Positions 1 to 7,275 of a stretch of 64,000 nucleotides of DNA are shown piece after piece. The first letter of the stretch is position 1; every line of letters begins with the position of its first letter. The stretch is from Streptacidiphilus sp041262525 (GTDB taxonomy: Bacteria > Actinomycetota > Actinomycetes > Streptomycetales > Streptomycetaceae). The notes under the pieces were generated by a model. The model saw only the letters and a list, made by a program, of their open reading frames with translations, was not told where the DNA came from and did no database searches. Both the position numbers and the translations under genes were made by a program. The stretch is from the NCBI RefSeq assembly GCF_041262525.1, contig NZ_JBGCCK010000008.1:232245-296244 (forward strand), in the 5' to 3' direction.

Positions 1-605
1 ACGAGGGTGTTCTCCTGGTCGAGGTCGCCAACGATGTCGAACTCGTACTCCAGGCCCTCGCGCTGCTCGGCCTTCGTGCCGATCTTCCGGACCTGCTTCT
101 TGCCCCGCGCGTCCTCCTCGATGACCCACTCGGCCTTCGTGCGCATCGTGACGATGATGTGCCCGGGGTAGGCGAGCAGGGCGTCGATCATCTGGCGCTC
201 GAAGGGACGTGCTTCCTTCCAGCCGCCGAAATTGCCGCCTCCGCCACCGCGCTTGCCGATGGCGTCGACGAGTTCGAGCATGCCGCCGATGCCCATCCAG
301 AAGTGGCTGAGCGAGTCGACAACGACCGCGCCGTACCCGGCCTGCCCGGCGGCGGCCAGCGCGCCGACGAGGTCACGCGGGTCGAACTTCGTCATCTGCA
401 AGGTGTCGAAGGCGAAGCCCTGGCCGTTCTTGCCCACGGCGTACTTGCTGGCCGAGCCGCGCTCCGTGTCGATCAGCGCGACGCGGTCGTCCATCGTGGT
501 CGCCAGGGTCAGCGCGGTGAAGGTCTTGCCGCTGCCGGACGGGCCCTCCAGCGCGATGCGGGCCTTCGACTGCTGGCGCGTGGCGGGGGTGAAGCTGAAG
601 TTCAT
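1..605 (-). CDS. Phage-type AAA/RecA-like ATPase, Sak4-like (3' end outside window)
   Basis: Likely ATP-driven single-strand annealing or recombination protein of a prophage. The reading frame runs from an ATG at 605-603 to the window edge without a stop, so about 201 codons are visible and the C-terminus is missing. It begins MNFSFTPATRQQ. A Walker A motif GPSGSGKT follows near residue 25, then LIDTERGSASKYA, and a Walker B-like strand VVVDSLSHFW near residue 100. This arrangement is typical of the AAA_24/Sak4 ATPases of actinophages. The start overlaps the upstream small gene by ATGA, so it is translationally coupled in a leftward early operon. Family assignment is by motif only; a generic phage nucleotide-binding protein is the alternative. 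Confidence 0.7.
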   Translation of the reverse strand, partial: MNFSFTPATRQQSKARIALEGPSGSGKTFTALTLATTMDDRVALIDTERGSASKYAVGKNGQGFAFDTLQMTKFDPRDLVGALAAAGQAGYGAVVVDSLSHFWMGIGGMLELVDAIGKRGGGGGNFGGWKEARPFERQMIDALLAYPGHIIVTMRTKAEWVIEEDARGKKQVRKIGTKAEQREGLEYEFDIVGDLDQENTL

Positions 606-796
606 CGCGAGGGCTCCTCGGCGGCGGTGCTGGTGGTGGCGCGGGCGGTGGGGCACTGCTGGAGGCGGGCCTCGTAGTGCGCGGCGTTGTCGAGGCCGCG
701 CTCGCGGGCCGAATCGAGGGAGTTGCGCGTGCGGCGGCGGTCGTCGCCGTCCATCGCGTGCCGGATGCCGGTGCAGTGGCAGGTCAGGATCGTCAC
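602..796 (-). CDS. Small hypothetical protein of the prophage operon
   Basis: Predicted 64-residue protein of unknown function. I chose the GTG at 796-794 because it overlaps the stop of the upstream gene as GTGA, and its own stop overlaps the next ATG as ATGA. It sits snugly inside a chain of overlapping genes. The N-terminus reads VTILTCHCTG, with two cysteines in a C-x-C arrangement and a nearby His. The remainder is polar and rich in Arg and Ala. I recognise no domain. Its position between a hypothetical gene and the Sak4-like ATPase suggests an early phage function. Confidence 0.5.
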   Translation of the reverse strand: MTILTCHCTGIRHAMDGDDRRRTRNSLDSARERGLDNAAHYEARLQQCPTARATTSTAAEEPSR

Positions 797-1173
797 GACG
801 CACGCCCCAACCGGCCGACGAGCGTCCGCCGCGCGGCACCCATCAACTGGGCCGACAGGTCGCACACCTCGCGGTGGTTCAGCTCGACCGTGACGTGCTC
901 GCTGAGCTGCTCCGTCAAGTCCTGGTGCAACCGGTCCACCTGAGCGCCAAGCGACTCCGTCACGCAGTCCGCGATGTCGCGCCGCTCCGCGTCCTCCTGC
1001 GCCTGGGCCAGCTCGCGGCGGACCTGAGCGAGGTCAACCAGCAGGCCAGCCACCGTCTCCGGGTCGTCATCGAACGCTGAGGCCAGCAGGTCGAGGAACT
1101 GCGGCAGGGCGGCGTCGAGGTGGAGCTCGACGGCGAGACCGGTGGCCTGCGGGGTGGCGGTGATGGCGCTCAT
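793..1173 (-). CDS. Hypothetical prophage protein, helical
   Basis: Predicted 126-residue soluble protein starting MSAITATPQ. The ATG at 1173 overlaps the stop of the upstream gene (ATGA), which fixes the start although the frame is open further upstream. Its middle is strongly helical with heptad-like runs (VRRELAQAQEDAERRD; VDRLHQDLTEQLSEHV), suggesting a coiled coil or dimeric helical bundle. The C-terminus ends in an Arg-rich stretch. No catalytic motif is visible and I do not recognise the family. It belongs to the leftward operon with the Sak4-like ATPase. Confidence 0.6.
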   Translation of the reverse strand: MSAITATPQATGLAVELHLDAALPQFLDLLASAFDDDPETVAGLLVDLAQVRRELAQAQEDAERRDIADCVTESLGAQVDRLHQDLTEQLSEHVTVELNHREVCDLSAQLMGAARRTLVGRLGRAS

Positions 1174-1616
1174 GCGGCAACCGCCGTCCGGGACTGGGCG
1201 AGCGCCGCGTACTCCGCGCGCTCCGCCTCCGACCACTCCGTCGGGTCCGTCGAGTGCGAGCGGGTGAACGCGTCGAAGTCGTACGCGTCGGCCCGGACAT
1301 AGGCCACGCAGTCCCACTGCGCGCCGTCGAACTCGCCATGGGCGCTGAGCGAGACCCTGGGGGTGCCGTCCCGCTTGGCGTAGCGGGACACCTGCGGCTG
1401 GAGGCCCAGAACGCCGGCGATCTCGTGGATCGCGGCGAGCGCGCCGTCCGCGTCGACCCCGGCCGTGCCGAGCACCCCGCCGCTGACGTTCACTTGGAAG
1501 TCGAAGAGCGGGTTGTCGGCGATGTGCGGGTGGCGGAGCAGGAGCCGGGCGAGCGCAGCGGCGGCCTGCGCCCTCGGCGTGAGACTGGGGGTGTCGGTAG
1601 GGTGATCGGCGATCAT
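1170..1616 (-). CDS. Hypothetical prophage protein
   Basis: Predicted 148-residue protein of unknown function, the first gene of a leftward chain of four genes linked by 4-base overlaps. It begins MIADHPTDTPSLTPRAQ. The plus-strand sequence just upstream of the start contains cctctgggagg, whose complement gives a plausible CCTCCC/AGAGG-type ribosome binding region. The fold looks mixed alpha/beta, with no membrane segment and no recognisable catalytic motif. Genes of this kind are common in actinophage early regions and are rarely characterised. Confidence 0.6.
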   Translation of the reverse strand: MIADHPTDTPSLTPRAQAAAALARLLLRHPHIADNPLFDFQVNVSGGVLGTAGVDADGALAAIHEIAGVLGLQPQVSRYAKRDGTPRVSLSAHGEFDGAQWDCVAYVRADAYDFDAFTRSHSTDPTEWSEAERAEYAALAQSRTAVAA

Positions 1617-1700
1617 GCCTACTCCTCTGGGAGGTCAGAGCGATGGGGTGTGATCAGGGCCATCTGCCGGGGTACGACCTGGCGGGTGGCCCGCCTCGTT

Positions 1701-1946
1701 TCAGGCCGCCGCGCGGGCGGCGGTTCGCGCCAACGGGCGGCGCTGGGTCCGGCGCGCAACTCGGCCGCCGTGGCGGTGCATATCGGCGATCTCGGCGCGG
1801 TCCTGCGCGCTGAACATCAGCCGGTTGCCGAAGCGGTGGTGCGGGTAGCCCTGGTGGTTCGCGCCGTCGCGCAGTCGGCGCTTGCCGATGCCGAGTCGGC
1901 GGGAGGTCTCCTCCACGTCAGTGAAGTCCTCAGGGGTGGCGCTCAT
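1701..1946 (-). CDS. Excisionase-like helix-turn-helix DNA-binding protein
   Basis: Predicted 81-residue small basic DNA-binding protein. I start it at ATG 1946 (MSATPEDFTDVEETSRRLGI), because the longer upstream frame merely runs through the XRE gene. The segment DVEETSRRLGIGKRRLRDGANHQGYPHHRFGNRLMF resembles the HTH_17/MerR-like winged helix of excisionases: helix, turn, recognition helix, then an R-h-G-N-R-L-h-F hairpin. The tail is Arg/Ala-rich. Its start lies inside the end of the XRE gene (17-base overlap), so the two are probably co-transcribed. A function as Xis/recombination directionality factor for the integrase about 1.2 kb away is inferred; a small repressor is possible. Confidence 0.6.
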   Translation of the reverse strand: MSATPEDFTDVEETSRRLGIGKRRLRDGANHQGYPHHRFGNRLMFSAQDRAEIADMHRHGGRVARRTQRRPLARTAARAAA

Positions 1947-2190
1947 GGTGTTCGCCTCCGTTCTCGTGGTCTGCGAGAAGTTGTTGGTCGCTGGCTTCGA
2001 GAGCCGTGCGCAGCGCCGCATAGACGCGTGGTCGGACTTGGCGACGAGTTCCGGTCTCGATGCGGGACAGGTAGCTGCGGGTGATTCCGACTCGGTCGGC
2101 GAGGTCGGCCATTTCGCAGCCAGCGAGCATGCGGAGCTGACGGATCGCCGCGCCGTCCACCGTGACGGTGGGTCGGTTGGGCATGGCCAA
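1930..2190 (-). CDS. XRE-family transcriptional regulator (prophage)
   Basis: Predicted 86-residue repressor-type protein, MAMPNRPTVTVDG. Residues about 14-65 form a Cro/C1 helix-turn-helix: IRQLRMLAGCEMADLADRVGI, then TRSYLSRIETGTR, the canonical recognition-helix signature S-x-L-S-R-I-E-x-G. It is transcribed away from a second XRE gene (start 2360), and the roughly 170 bases between them hold CTAG-rich repeats and a perfect 14-base inverted repeat. This is the classical layout of a lysogeny switch. Which of the two XRE proteins is the immunity repressor cannot be told from sequence. Confidence 0.75.
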   Translation of the reverse strand: MAMPNRPTVTVDGAAIRQLRMLAGCEMADLADRVGITRSYLSRIETGTRRQVRPRVYAALRTALEASDQQLLADHENGGEHHERHP

Positions 2191-2359
2191 GAATCTAGTA
2201 GGTCATGGCAGGTCTGTCTAGTAGCTTCTAGCATCTGTGTCAGATTGCAAGCAGAACCTAGCAGGAGATGCTAGAAGCTTTATCGACTCATCGATGTGAA
2301 TTCGGCCAGCTCAGGACAGTTCCTAGATGTTCCTGCGCGGTCCTGTCATGATGTGGGCC
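2191..2359. promoter_or_regulatory. Divergent operator region with CTAG repeats
   Basis: Intergenic switch between the divergent XRE genes. A perfect 14-base inverted repeat has arms AGCTTCTAGCATCT at 2223-2236 and AGATGCTAGAAGCT at 2266-2279, 29 bases apart. TCTAGTAG occurs at 2194-2201 and 2217-2224, and again at 2795-2802 at the end of the rightward XRE gene. CTAG tetranucleotides are rare in streptomycete DNA, so this cluster and the lower GC content stand out. I read them as operator half-sites for one or both XRE proteins. Confidence 0.6.
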
Positions 2360-2806
2360 ATGGGAACCGCCGAAGACCTCAAGCGACTGGGCCGACTGGT
2401 CACGTCTCGGCGCGCACAGCTCGGCATCTCCAAGGACGAGGCGGCGCGCCGCGCCGGCATGAGCAACGTCACCTGGAAGCGCATCCAGGACGGGCTCCCG
2501 GTGCGCGACACCAGCTACGCGAAGGTGGACGCCGTACTCCACTGGCCGCCAGGCACGAGCCTGGCAATCGCCAACGGCAGCACGGACGATCCCCTCGCGA
2601 GCGAGGTCACAGGCGACGTCCGAATCACGCGTCTGCCCGACGCGGAGGACTCGCTCAGGACCGCGGTTCAGGACGCCGTCATCACCACCGCCCCCGACCT
2701 GACGGGAACCCAGATTCGGGCGATCGGCGACCGGGTCATCGAAGAGTTGCGCCGACGTGGCGTGCTTCCTGACGACCCGCAGACAGGCGCATCGTCTAGT
2801 AGCTAG
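2360..2806 (+). CDS. XRE-family regulator with C-terminal extension (prophage)
   Basis: Predicted 148-residue DNA-binding protein if translation starts at ATG 2360 (MGTAEDLKRLGRLV). ATG 2348 is an in-frame alternative, and neither has a clear Shine-Dalgarno. The N-terminal 60 residues hold an HTH: LVTSRRAQLGISKDEAARRAGM, then SNVTWKRIQDGLPV. It continues with a segment resembling actinophage or actinobacterial C1-like repressors that bind next to VDAVLHWPPG. The C-terminal 50 residues (TGTQIRAIGDRVIEELRRRG) form a probable dimerisation helix. It is divergent from the other XRE gene and upstream of the integrase, consistent with a lysogeny regulator. Confidence 0.75.
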   Translation: MGTAEDLKRLGRLVTSRRAQLGISKDEAARRAGMSNVTWKRIQDGLPVRDTSYAKVDAVLHWPPGTSLAIANGSTDDPLASEVTGDVRITRLPDAEDSLRTAVQDAVITTAPDLTGTQIRAIGDRVIEELRRRGVLPDDPQTGASSSS

Positions 2807-2907
2807 CGGAAGTTAGGCGCACTTTCTCGTCGCATCTTGTGGCATATGCCGTCACAGTCTGCGAGGATCGAACCGCTTGGGGATGCTTCCTTCATCGGGG
2901 AGCGCAA

Positions 2908-3108
2908 ATGCACGTGTGCCAGACTGCGGACTTTGGCCCGCAGTTCTACTGCTGGTCGGCCGTTGTCGGTGGCGCCCGACTGTGCGTGGTCTCACCGCGC
3001 GTCCACACCGATGAGGCATTGCGGGCCAAGGTCCGCCAGGCGATGGCAGCGCAGGGAGTTGACTGCCTATCGTGCGGCGGCTGCCCAGCTTCTGAGTCAA
3101 ATTCGTGA
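2908..3108 (+). CDS. Small cysteine-containing hypothetical protein
   Basis: Predicted 66-residue protein starting MHVCQTADFG. The ATG at 2908 is preceded by a good ribosome binding site (GGGAG, six bases away), and its stop overlaps the GTG start of the integrase as GTGA, so it is likely real and coupled to it. There are five cysteines, including C-L-S-C near the C-terminus, which could bind zinc. No family is recognised. Comparable small zinc-ribbon-like ORFs precede integrases in several actinobacterial elements, but this is only a contextual analogy. Confidence 0.5.
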   Translation: MHVCQTADFGPQFYCWSAVVGGARLCVVSPRVHTDEALRAKVRQAMAAQGVDCLSCGGCPASESNS

Positions 3109-4409
3109 TCGGGTGCCGGCCCCAAAGGGTCGGCACGCCGATGCCCGGAGGCATGATGGCCTACGCCGAGAGACGCAAAGACGACTGGCGCGTCTGCTAC
3201 AAGCGGCCGGACGGAACCTGGGCCTGGGAGCCCGGTTTCGCCACCAGACAGGAGGCACTCGACTGGGGCCGCGACCAGGAAGCTGACATCCGTGCTGGAA
3301 GGTTCTACGACGACCGCGACGGGGCAATCTCGTTCGAAGCGTGGGCCGCCAAATGGCTGGAGGCAGCCGACGTCATCCCGAACACCGCCTACAGCTACCA
3401 CAAACGTATTCGGGGCCAACTGAACCCCCGCTGGGGCACCATGACGATGGCGGAGATCCACGAGTCACCGCTGGAGGTCCGCAAGTGGGTCAAAGACGTG
3501 TACGCGGCTCACTCCCGGAACTACGCGGACGGCATCGTCGGTGTCTTCAGGATGCTGATGGACGACGCGGTGGTCGAGAAGCTGATCCCGACGTCGCCTC
3601 TGCAAGCTCGCCGCAAGCGTGGGCGGTACGTGCGCCCGGAGAAGGACGAGCCGGTCTTCCCGACCGCTGTGCAGGCCCTGCTCCTCGCGGACAACGCCCG
3701 CGTCGTCTGGGACCTCGCCGGCTATGTCTTCATGCTCACGAAGGCGTATACGGGCCTGCGGCAGGGGGAGATGTACGGACTTCGACGGGAGTACTGTCAC
3801 CCGCTCTGGCCGGGCGCGGACCCCGACCGCACGCAGCGTCGCAAGGCGGCGGCGCGCTACCGGGACCTGCCGGCGATTCGGGTGGAGTGGCAGTACCTGT
3901 ACGAGCGGCCGACGCCCGAGGAGGCGGCGGTGCCGGTGCTTCGCCCGCCGAAGTACGGGTCGAAGCGCACCGTCGTGATCCCCGTCTTCCTCGCTGACCT
4001 GCTGGCGCTCCTGCTGGACTCGCACGACTCGGAGTGGGTGTTTCCCTCGCTGTCCGGCGTGAACCTGCTCCTGACGGAGTTCTCCACCACGTACTGGCGC
4101 CCCGTCGTTGAGGGGAGTGACGCGAGGACGAGCAAGCTGTACGCCCGGCCTGAGATCATGCCCGTTGAGGGGATGGAGGCGCTCGTGCCGCATGGTCTGC
4201 GCCATGCCCAGAAGGTGTGGCTGGACGAAGACCAGCACGCAGAGGTAGCGAAGCACGAGAGGATGGGCCATCTTCTACAGGGCGTCGACGGCGTTTACTC
4301 GCACGCGACGGTCACCATGGAGAGGCGGATCGCGAGCATGCTTCAGAAGCGCTGGGAGCGGTCCGAGAAGGAGAAGCAGCGGGCGCTCGCCAAGGGGGCT
4401 CGCGAGTGA
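3105..4409 (+). CDS. int: Tyrosine-type site-specific recombinase (integrase)
   Basis: Integrates and excises the element by strand exchange between attP and attB. The protein is 434 residues from GTG 3105, which overlaps the preceding stop (GTGA). The order is an N-terminal AP2-like arm-binding domain (about 20-70), a SAM-like core-binding domain (about 75-180) and a catalytic domain from about 185. Catalytic residues are visible: Arg219 in TGLRQGE, a basic beta-hairpin KYGSKRT (Lys287 candidate), His363-x-x-Arg366 in PHGLRHA, His389 in RMGHL and nucleophile Tyr398 in GVYSHAT. The length is normal for actinobacterial integrases. It is the last gene before chromosomal plsC, so the attachment site is expected within the next 115 bases. 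Confidence 0.93.
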   Translation: MIGCRPQRVGTPMPGGMMAYAERRKDDWRVCYKRPDGTWAWEPGFATRQEALDWGRDQEADIRAGRFYDDRDGAISFEAWAAKWLEAADVIPNTAYSYHKRIRGQLNPRWGTMTMAEIHESPLEVRKWVKDVYAAHSRNYADGIVGVFRMLMDDAVVEKLIPTSPLQARRKRGRYVRPEKDEPVFPTAVQALLLADNARVVWDLAGYVFMLTKAYTGLRQGEMYGLRREYCHPLWPGADPDRTQRRKAAARYRDLPAIRVEWQYLYERPTPEEAAVPVLRPPKYGSKRTVVIPVFLADLLALLLDSHDSEWVFPSLSGVNLLLTEFSTTYWRPVVEGSDARTSKLYARPEIMPVEGMEALVPHGLRHAQKVWLDEDQHAEVAKHERMGHLLQGVDGVYSHATVTMERRIASMLQKRWERSEKEKQRALAKGARE

Positions 4410-4456
4410 TCGTCTCCTGTTCGCCTCCTGGCGGCCTGTCCGATCCGTGCGTGTCG

Positions 4457-4516
4457 CGGGCCGCAGGGGGCCCGTGGTGGGCAGCGTAGGATGCGTGCGG
4501 TTTGGTAAACGTGGAG
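4457..4516 (+). promoter_or_regulatory. Junction region: hairpin, plsC promoter and RBS; candidate attachment site
   Basis: A short GC hairpin (arms CGGGCC 4457-4462 and GGCCCG 4469-4474, no T-run) follows the integrase. A -10-like TAGGAT lies at 4487-4492 and a Shine-Dalgarno GGAGG at 4512-4516, eight bases before the TTG start of plsC. No tRNA-like sequence is present. Because the integrase ends at 4409 and the conserved backbone resumes at 4524, the element's right attachment site is probably in 4410-4523 or the first codons of plsC. The partner repeat lies outside the window. Confidence 0.45.
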
Positions 4517-4523
4517 GTCGGGC

Positions 4524-5240
4524 TTGTTCTACCGGTTGATGAAGATGATCGTCGCTCCGCTGCTGAAGATCTTCTTCCGTCCGTGGGTCGAGGGGATGGA
4601 GAACATCCCCGAGGAGGGCCCGGCCATCCTGGCCAGCAACCACCTCTCGTTCTCCGACTCCTTCTTCCTTCCCGCGATGATCCCGAAGCGGCGGGTCACC
4701 TTCATCGCGAAGTCCGAGTACTTCACCGGGACGGGTATCAAGGGCAGGTTGACGGCCGCGTTCTTCAAGGGTGTCGGCCAGCTCCCGGTGGACCGTTCCG
4801 GGGTGCGCGGCGCGGGTGAGGCGGCGATCCAGAGCGGGATCGCGGTGGTCGAGAGCGGTCAGCTCTTCGGGGTCTACCCCGAGGGCACCCGTTCGCCCGA
4901 CGGCAAGCTCTACCGCGGCAAGGTCGGCGGCGTCGCGCGCATCGCGCTGGCCACCGGCGCGCCGGTGATCCCGGTGGCGATGATCGACACGGAGAAGCTG
5001 CAGCCGCCCGGCCAGGTGCTGCCCAAGTTCGGCGTCCGCCCCGGGATCCGGATCGGCAGGCCGTTGGACTTCTCCCGCTATCACGGCATGGAGAACGACC
5101 GCTTCATCCTCCGCTCGGTCACCGACGAGGTGATGTACGAGATCATGCGCCTCTCCGGCCAGGAGTACGTGGACATCTACGCGACGGCCGCCAAGCGCCA
5201 GATCCAGGACGCGAAGAAGCAGCAGAAGAAGCAGCCGTAG
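4524..5240 (+). CDS. plsC: 1-acyl-sn-glycerol-3-phosphate acyltransferase
   Basis: Transfers an acyl chain to lysophosphatidic acid (or a related lysolipid) at the inner membrane. Start TTG 4524 is chosen for GGAGG eight bases upstream and because MFYRLMKMIVAPLLKIFF forms the expected N-terminal hydrophobic helix. Motif I is NHLSFSD (His40, Asp45), and motif III is GVYPEGTRSPDG. The 238-residue length is usual. The C-terminus is a Lys/Gln-rich tail. It is the first chromosomal gene after the prophage and lies 19 bases upstream of macS, so it probably heads a plsC-macS-macR transcript. The same neighbourhood occurs in S. coelicolor. Acyl donor and exact lysolipid substrate are not deducible. 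Confidence 0.9.
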   Translation: MFYRLMKMIVAPLLKIFFRPWVEGMENIPEEGPAILASNHLSFSDSFFLPAMIPKRRVTFIAKSEYFTGTGIKGRLTAAFFKGVGQLPVDRSGVRGAGEAAIQSGIAVVESGQLFGVYPEGTRSPDGKLYRGKVGGVARIALATGAPVIPVAMIDTEKLQPPGQVLPKFGVRPGIRIGRPLDFSRYHGMENDRFILRSVTDEVMYEIMRLSGQEYVDIYATAAKRQIQDAKKQQKKQP

Positions 5241-5259
5241 GGATGAGCGGGGGGAAGGC

Positions 5260-6486
5260 ATGAGCGGGACCGGCAGCAGCACGTCGCGGCAGCGGACGGT
5301 GGGATCGTTCTCCGTCGAGCAGCCGCTGTGGATCGCCGTCAGCGCCTTCCGCGTGCTCACCATGCTCTACGCCATCGGTCGCTACGCCGAGCACGAGTGG
5401 CACTACACCAACCAGCTCGGCGCCTGGATCTACCTGGGCGTGCTGGCCGCCTGGACGCTCGGCACGGTCAAGGTCTTCTGGTCCAAGGCCAACTGCAGCA
5501 GGCGCTGGCTCGCCGGGGACCTGGCCCTGATCGTCGCGGGCATCCTGCTGACCCGGGCCTTCGACGGACACGCGTGGGTCGTCGGCGGCGACGTCACGCT
5601 GCCGACCATCAGGGCCGCGGGCAGCGTGCTCGGCTTCGCCGTGTACGGCGGCTGGCTGCCCGCCGCCTTCGCCGGGCTGGTGGTCGGCGTCGCCAACATC
5701 GTCGAGGCCACCAAACTGACCTCGTCCAACCTGCACAACATCGTGCTGCTGCTGCTCGCCGGAGTGGCCATCGGCTTCGTGGTCGAGCTGGCCAGGAAGA
5801 GCGAGGAGACGCTCGCCCGCGCCCTGGAGATTCAGGCTGCCACCCGCGAGCGTGAGCGGCTGGCCCGCGACATCCACGACGGGGTGCTCCAGGTGCTGAC
5901 GCTGGTCAAGCGGCGCGGCACCGAGCTGGGCGGAGAGGCCGGCGAGATCGCCGCTCTCGCCGGTGAGCAGGAGGTCGCGTTGCGGGCCCTGATCGCGGAG
6001 GGCCTCGGACCGGTCGGGCCGCTCGGGCCGTCCGGATCGGCCGCCGCGCAGGATCCGGACGCGCCGCAGGACCTGCGGGCGCTACTGGCGCCGCTCTCCG
6101 GGACCCGCGTCAGCGTCGCCCAGCCCGGCACGCCGGTGCTGCTGCCCGCTCGGACGGCGGGGGAGCTGAAGGCGGCTGTCGGTGCCGCCCTGGACAATGT
6201 CCGGCAACATGTGGGCGAGCGGGCGCAGGCCTGGATCCTGGTCGAGGACGAGCCGGACGCCGTGATCGTCAGCGTCCGCGACGACGGTCCCGGCGTCGAT
6301 CCGGCACGGCTCGGCCAGGCGGAGCGCGAGGGCCGGCTCGGCGTCTCGCAGTCGATCCGCGGGCGGCTGCGGGATCTGGGCGGCACCGCCGAGATCTTCT
6401 CCGCCGCCGGACAGGGCACGGAGGTCGAGCTGCGCGTGCCGAGGCCCGTCCCGGGTCAGCGGGGCCGCAACCAGGAGACGCTGTGA
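5260..6486 (+). CDS. macS: MacS-type sensor histidine kinase (DUF5931)
   Basis: Membrane sensor kinase of the MacRS two-component system, which in S. coelicolor (SCO2121/SCO2120) influences differentiation and actinorhodin production. The 408 residues begin MSGTGSSTSRQ. Five or six hydrophobic segments lie between about 22 and 175 (DUF5931 sensor region), followed by a HisKA_3 dimerisation domain with phospho-acceptor His206 in ERERLARDIHDG. A compact HATPase_c domain follows with DNVRQHVG (N box) and SVRDDGPGVDP (G1 box). There is no extracytoplasmic sensor domain of size, so the signal is probably sensed in the membrane. The stop overlaps the macR GTG. Symbol assigned from synteny and architecture. 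Confidence 0.85.
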   Translation: MSGTGSSTSRQRTVGSFSVEQPLWIAVSAFRVLTMLYAIGRYAEHEWHYTNQLGAWIYLGVLAAWTLGTVKVFWSKANCSRRWLAGDLALIVAGILLTRAFDGHAWVVGGDVTLPTIRAAGSVLGFAVYGGWLPAAFAGLVVGVANIVEATKLTSSNLHNIVLLLLAGVAIGFVVELARKSEETLARALEIQAATRERERLARDIHDGVLQVLTLVKRRGTELGGEAGEIAALAGEQEVALRALIAEGLGPVGPLGPSGSAAAQDPDAPQDLRALLAPLSGTRVSVAQPGTPVLLPARTAGELKAAVGAALDNVRQHVGERAQAWILVEDEPDAVIVSVRDDGPGVDPARLGQAEREGRLGVSQSIRGRLRDLGGTAEIFSAAGQGTEVELRVPRPVPGQRGRNQETL

Positions 6487-7202
6487 CGAAGGAAGAGACG
6501 GGGATGAAGGATGAGAAGGCGGGCGCGGGCGCAGTCCCGGCCCCGATCAGGGTCATGGTCGTGGACGACCACCCGATGTGGCGCGAGGCCGTCGCGCGTG
6601 ACCTGGCCGACGCCGGGTTCGACGTGGTGGCCACGGCGGGCGACGCCCGCGAGGCGGTGCAGCGCGGCCGTGCGGTGCAGCCCGGCGTGGTCGTGCTCGA
6701 CCTGAACCTCCCGGACCAGCCCGGCGTCGAGGTCTGCCGCCAGCTGATGGCGGCCGAGCCCGCGCCGCGCGTGCTGGTGCTCTCCGCGAGCGGCGAGCAC
6801 GGCGACGTGCTCGAGGCCGTCAAGTCCGGCGCGACGGGCTACCTGGTCAAGTCCGCCAGCCGGGAGGAACTGCTCGACGCGGTCCGCCGCACGGCCCACG
6901 GCGACGCGGTCTTCACCCCGGGTCTGGCGGGTCTGGTGCTCGGCGAGTTCCGCCGCCTCGCCGCCGAGCCGGTCCCGGCCGGCCAGGCGGAGTCGAACGC
7001 GCCCAGGCTCACCGAGCGGGAGACGGAGGTGCTGCGGCTGGTGGCCAAGGGCCTCCCTTACAAGGCGATCGCCGACCGCCTGGTGCTCTCGCCGCGCACG
7101 GTGCAGAACCACGTCCAGAACACCCTCGGCAAGCTCCAACTGCACAACAGGGTGGAGCTGGTGCGCTACGCGATAGAGGCGGGGCTCGACGAGGAGGGGT
7201 GA
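6483..7202 (+). CDS. macR: MacR-type NarL/FixJ response regulator
   Basis: DNA-binding partner of MacS. 239 residues from GTG 6483 (overlap GTGA with macS); ATG 6504 is an alternative start. The receiver domain covers about 22-140: acidic pair VVDDHP, phospho-acceptor Asp73 in VVLDLNLP, conserved LSAS and the Lys in GYLVKSAS. A LuxR-type HTH is near the C-terminus (LTERETEVLRLVAKGLPYKA, then SPRTVQNHVQNTLGKL). MacR of S. coelicolor is reported, to my recollection, to bind TGAGTAC-N2-GTACTCA. A perfect copy of that motif occurs in this window at 42940-42955, while none lies upstream of macS itself. Confidence 0.87.
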   Translation: MTKEETGMKDEKAGAGAVPAPIRVMVVDDHPMWREAVARDLADAGFDVVATAGDAREAVQRGRAVQPGVVVLDLNLPDQPGVEVCRQLMAAEPAPRVLVLSASGEHGDVLEAVKSGATGYLVKSASREELLDAVRRTAHGDAVFTPGLAGLVLGEFRRLAAEPVPAGQAESNAPRLTERETEVLRLVAKGLPYKAIADRLVLSPRTVQNHVQNTLGKLQLHNRVELVRYAIEAGLDEEG

Positions 7203-7230
7203 GAATCCGCCGCCCGGCCCTACCGTGAAG

Positions 7231-7243
7231 TGACGCAGCGTCA
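7231..7243. promoter_or_regulatory. Short palindrome upstream of pfkA
   Basis: TGACGC-A-GCGTCA is a perfect 6-1-6 palindrome 33 bases upstream of the pfkA start. It lies between macR and pfkA where a pfkA promoter or 5' leader would be. A ribosome binding site GGGAGGGG is at 7261-7268. The palindrome could be an operator for a dimeric regulator; I cannot name one. Chance occurrence is possible because the motif is short. Confidence 0.3.
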
Positions 7244-7275
7244 AAATCTCGTCACGATCGCGGGAGGGGAACGGC

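Noticed and set aside
4410..4523. tRNA gene as integration site for the prophage
   Set aside because: No acceptor, T-arm or anticodon-like sequence is seen between the integrase and plsC, and none elsewhere in the window.
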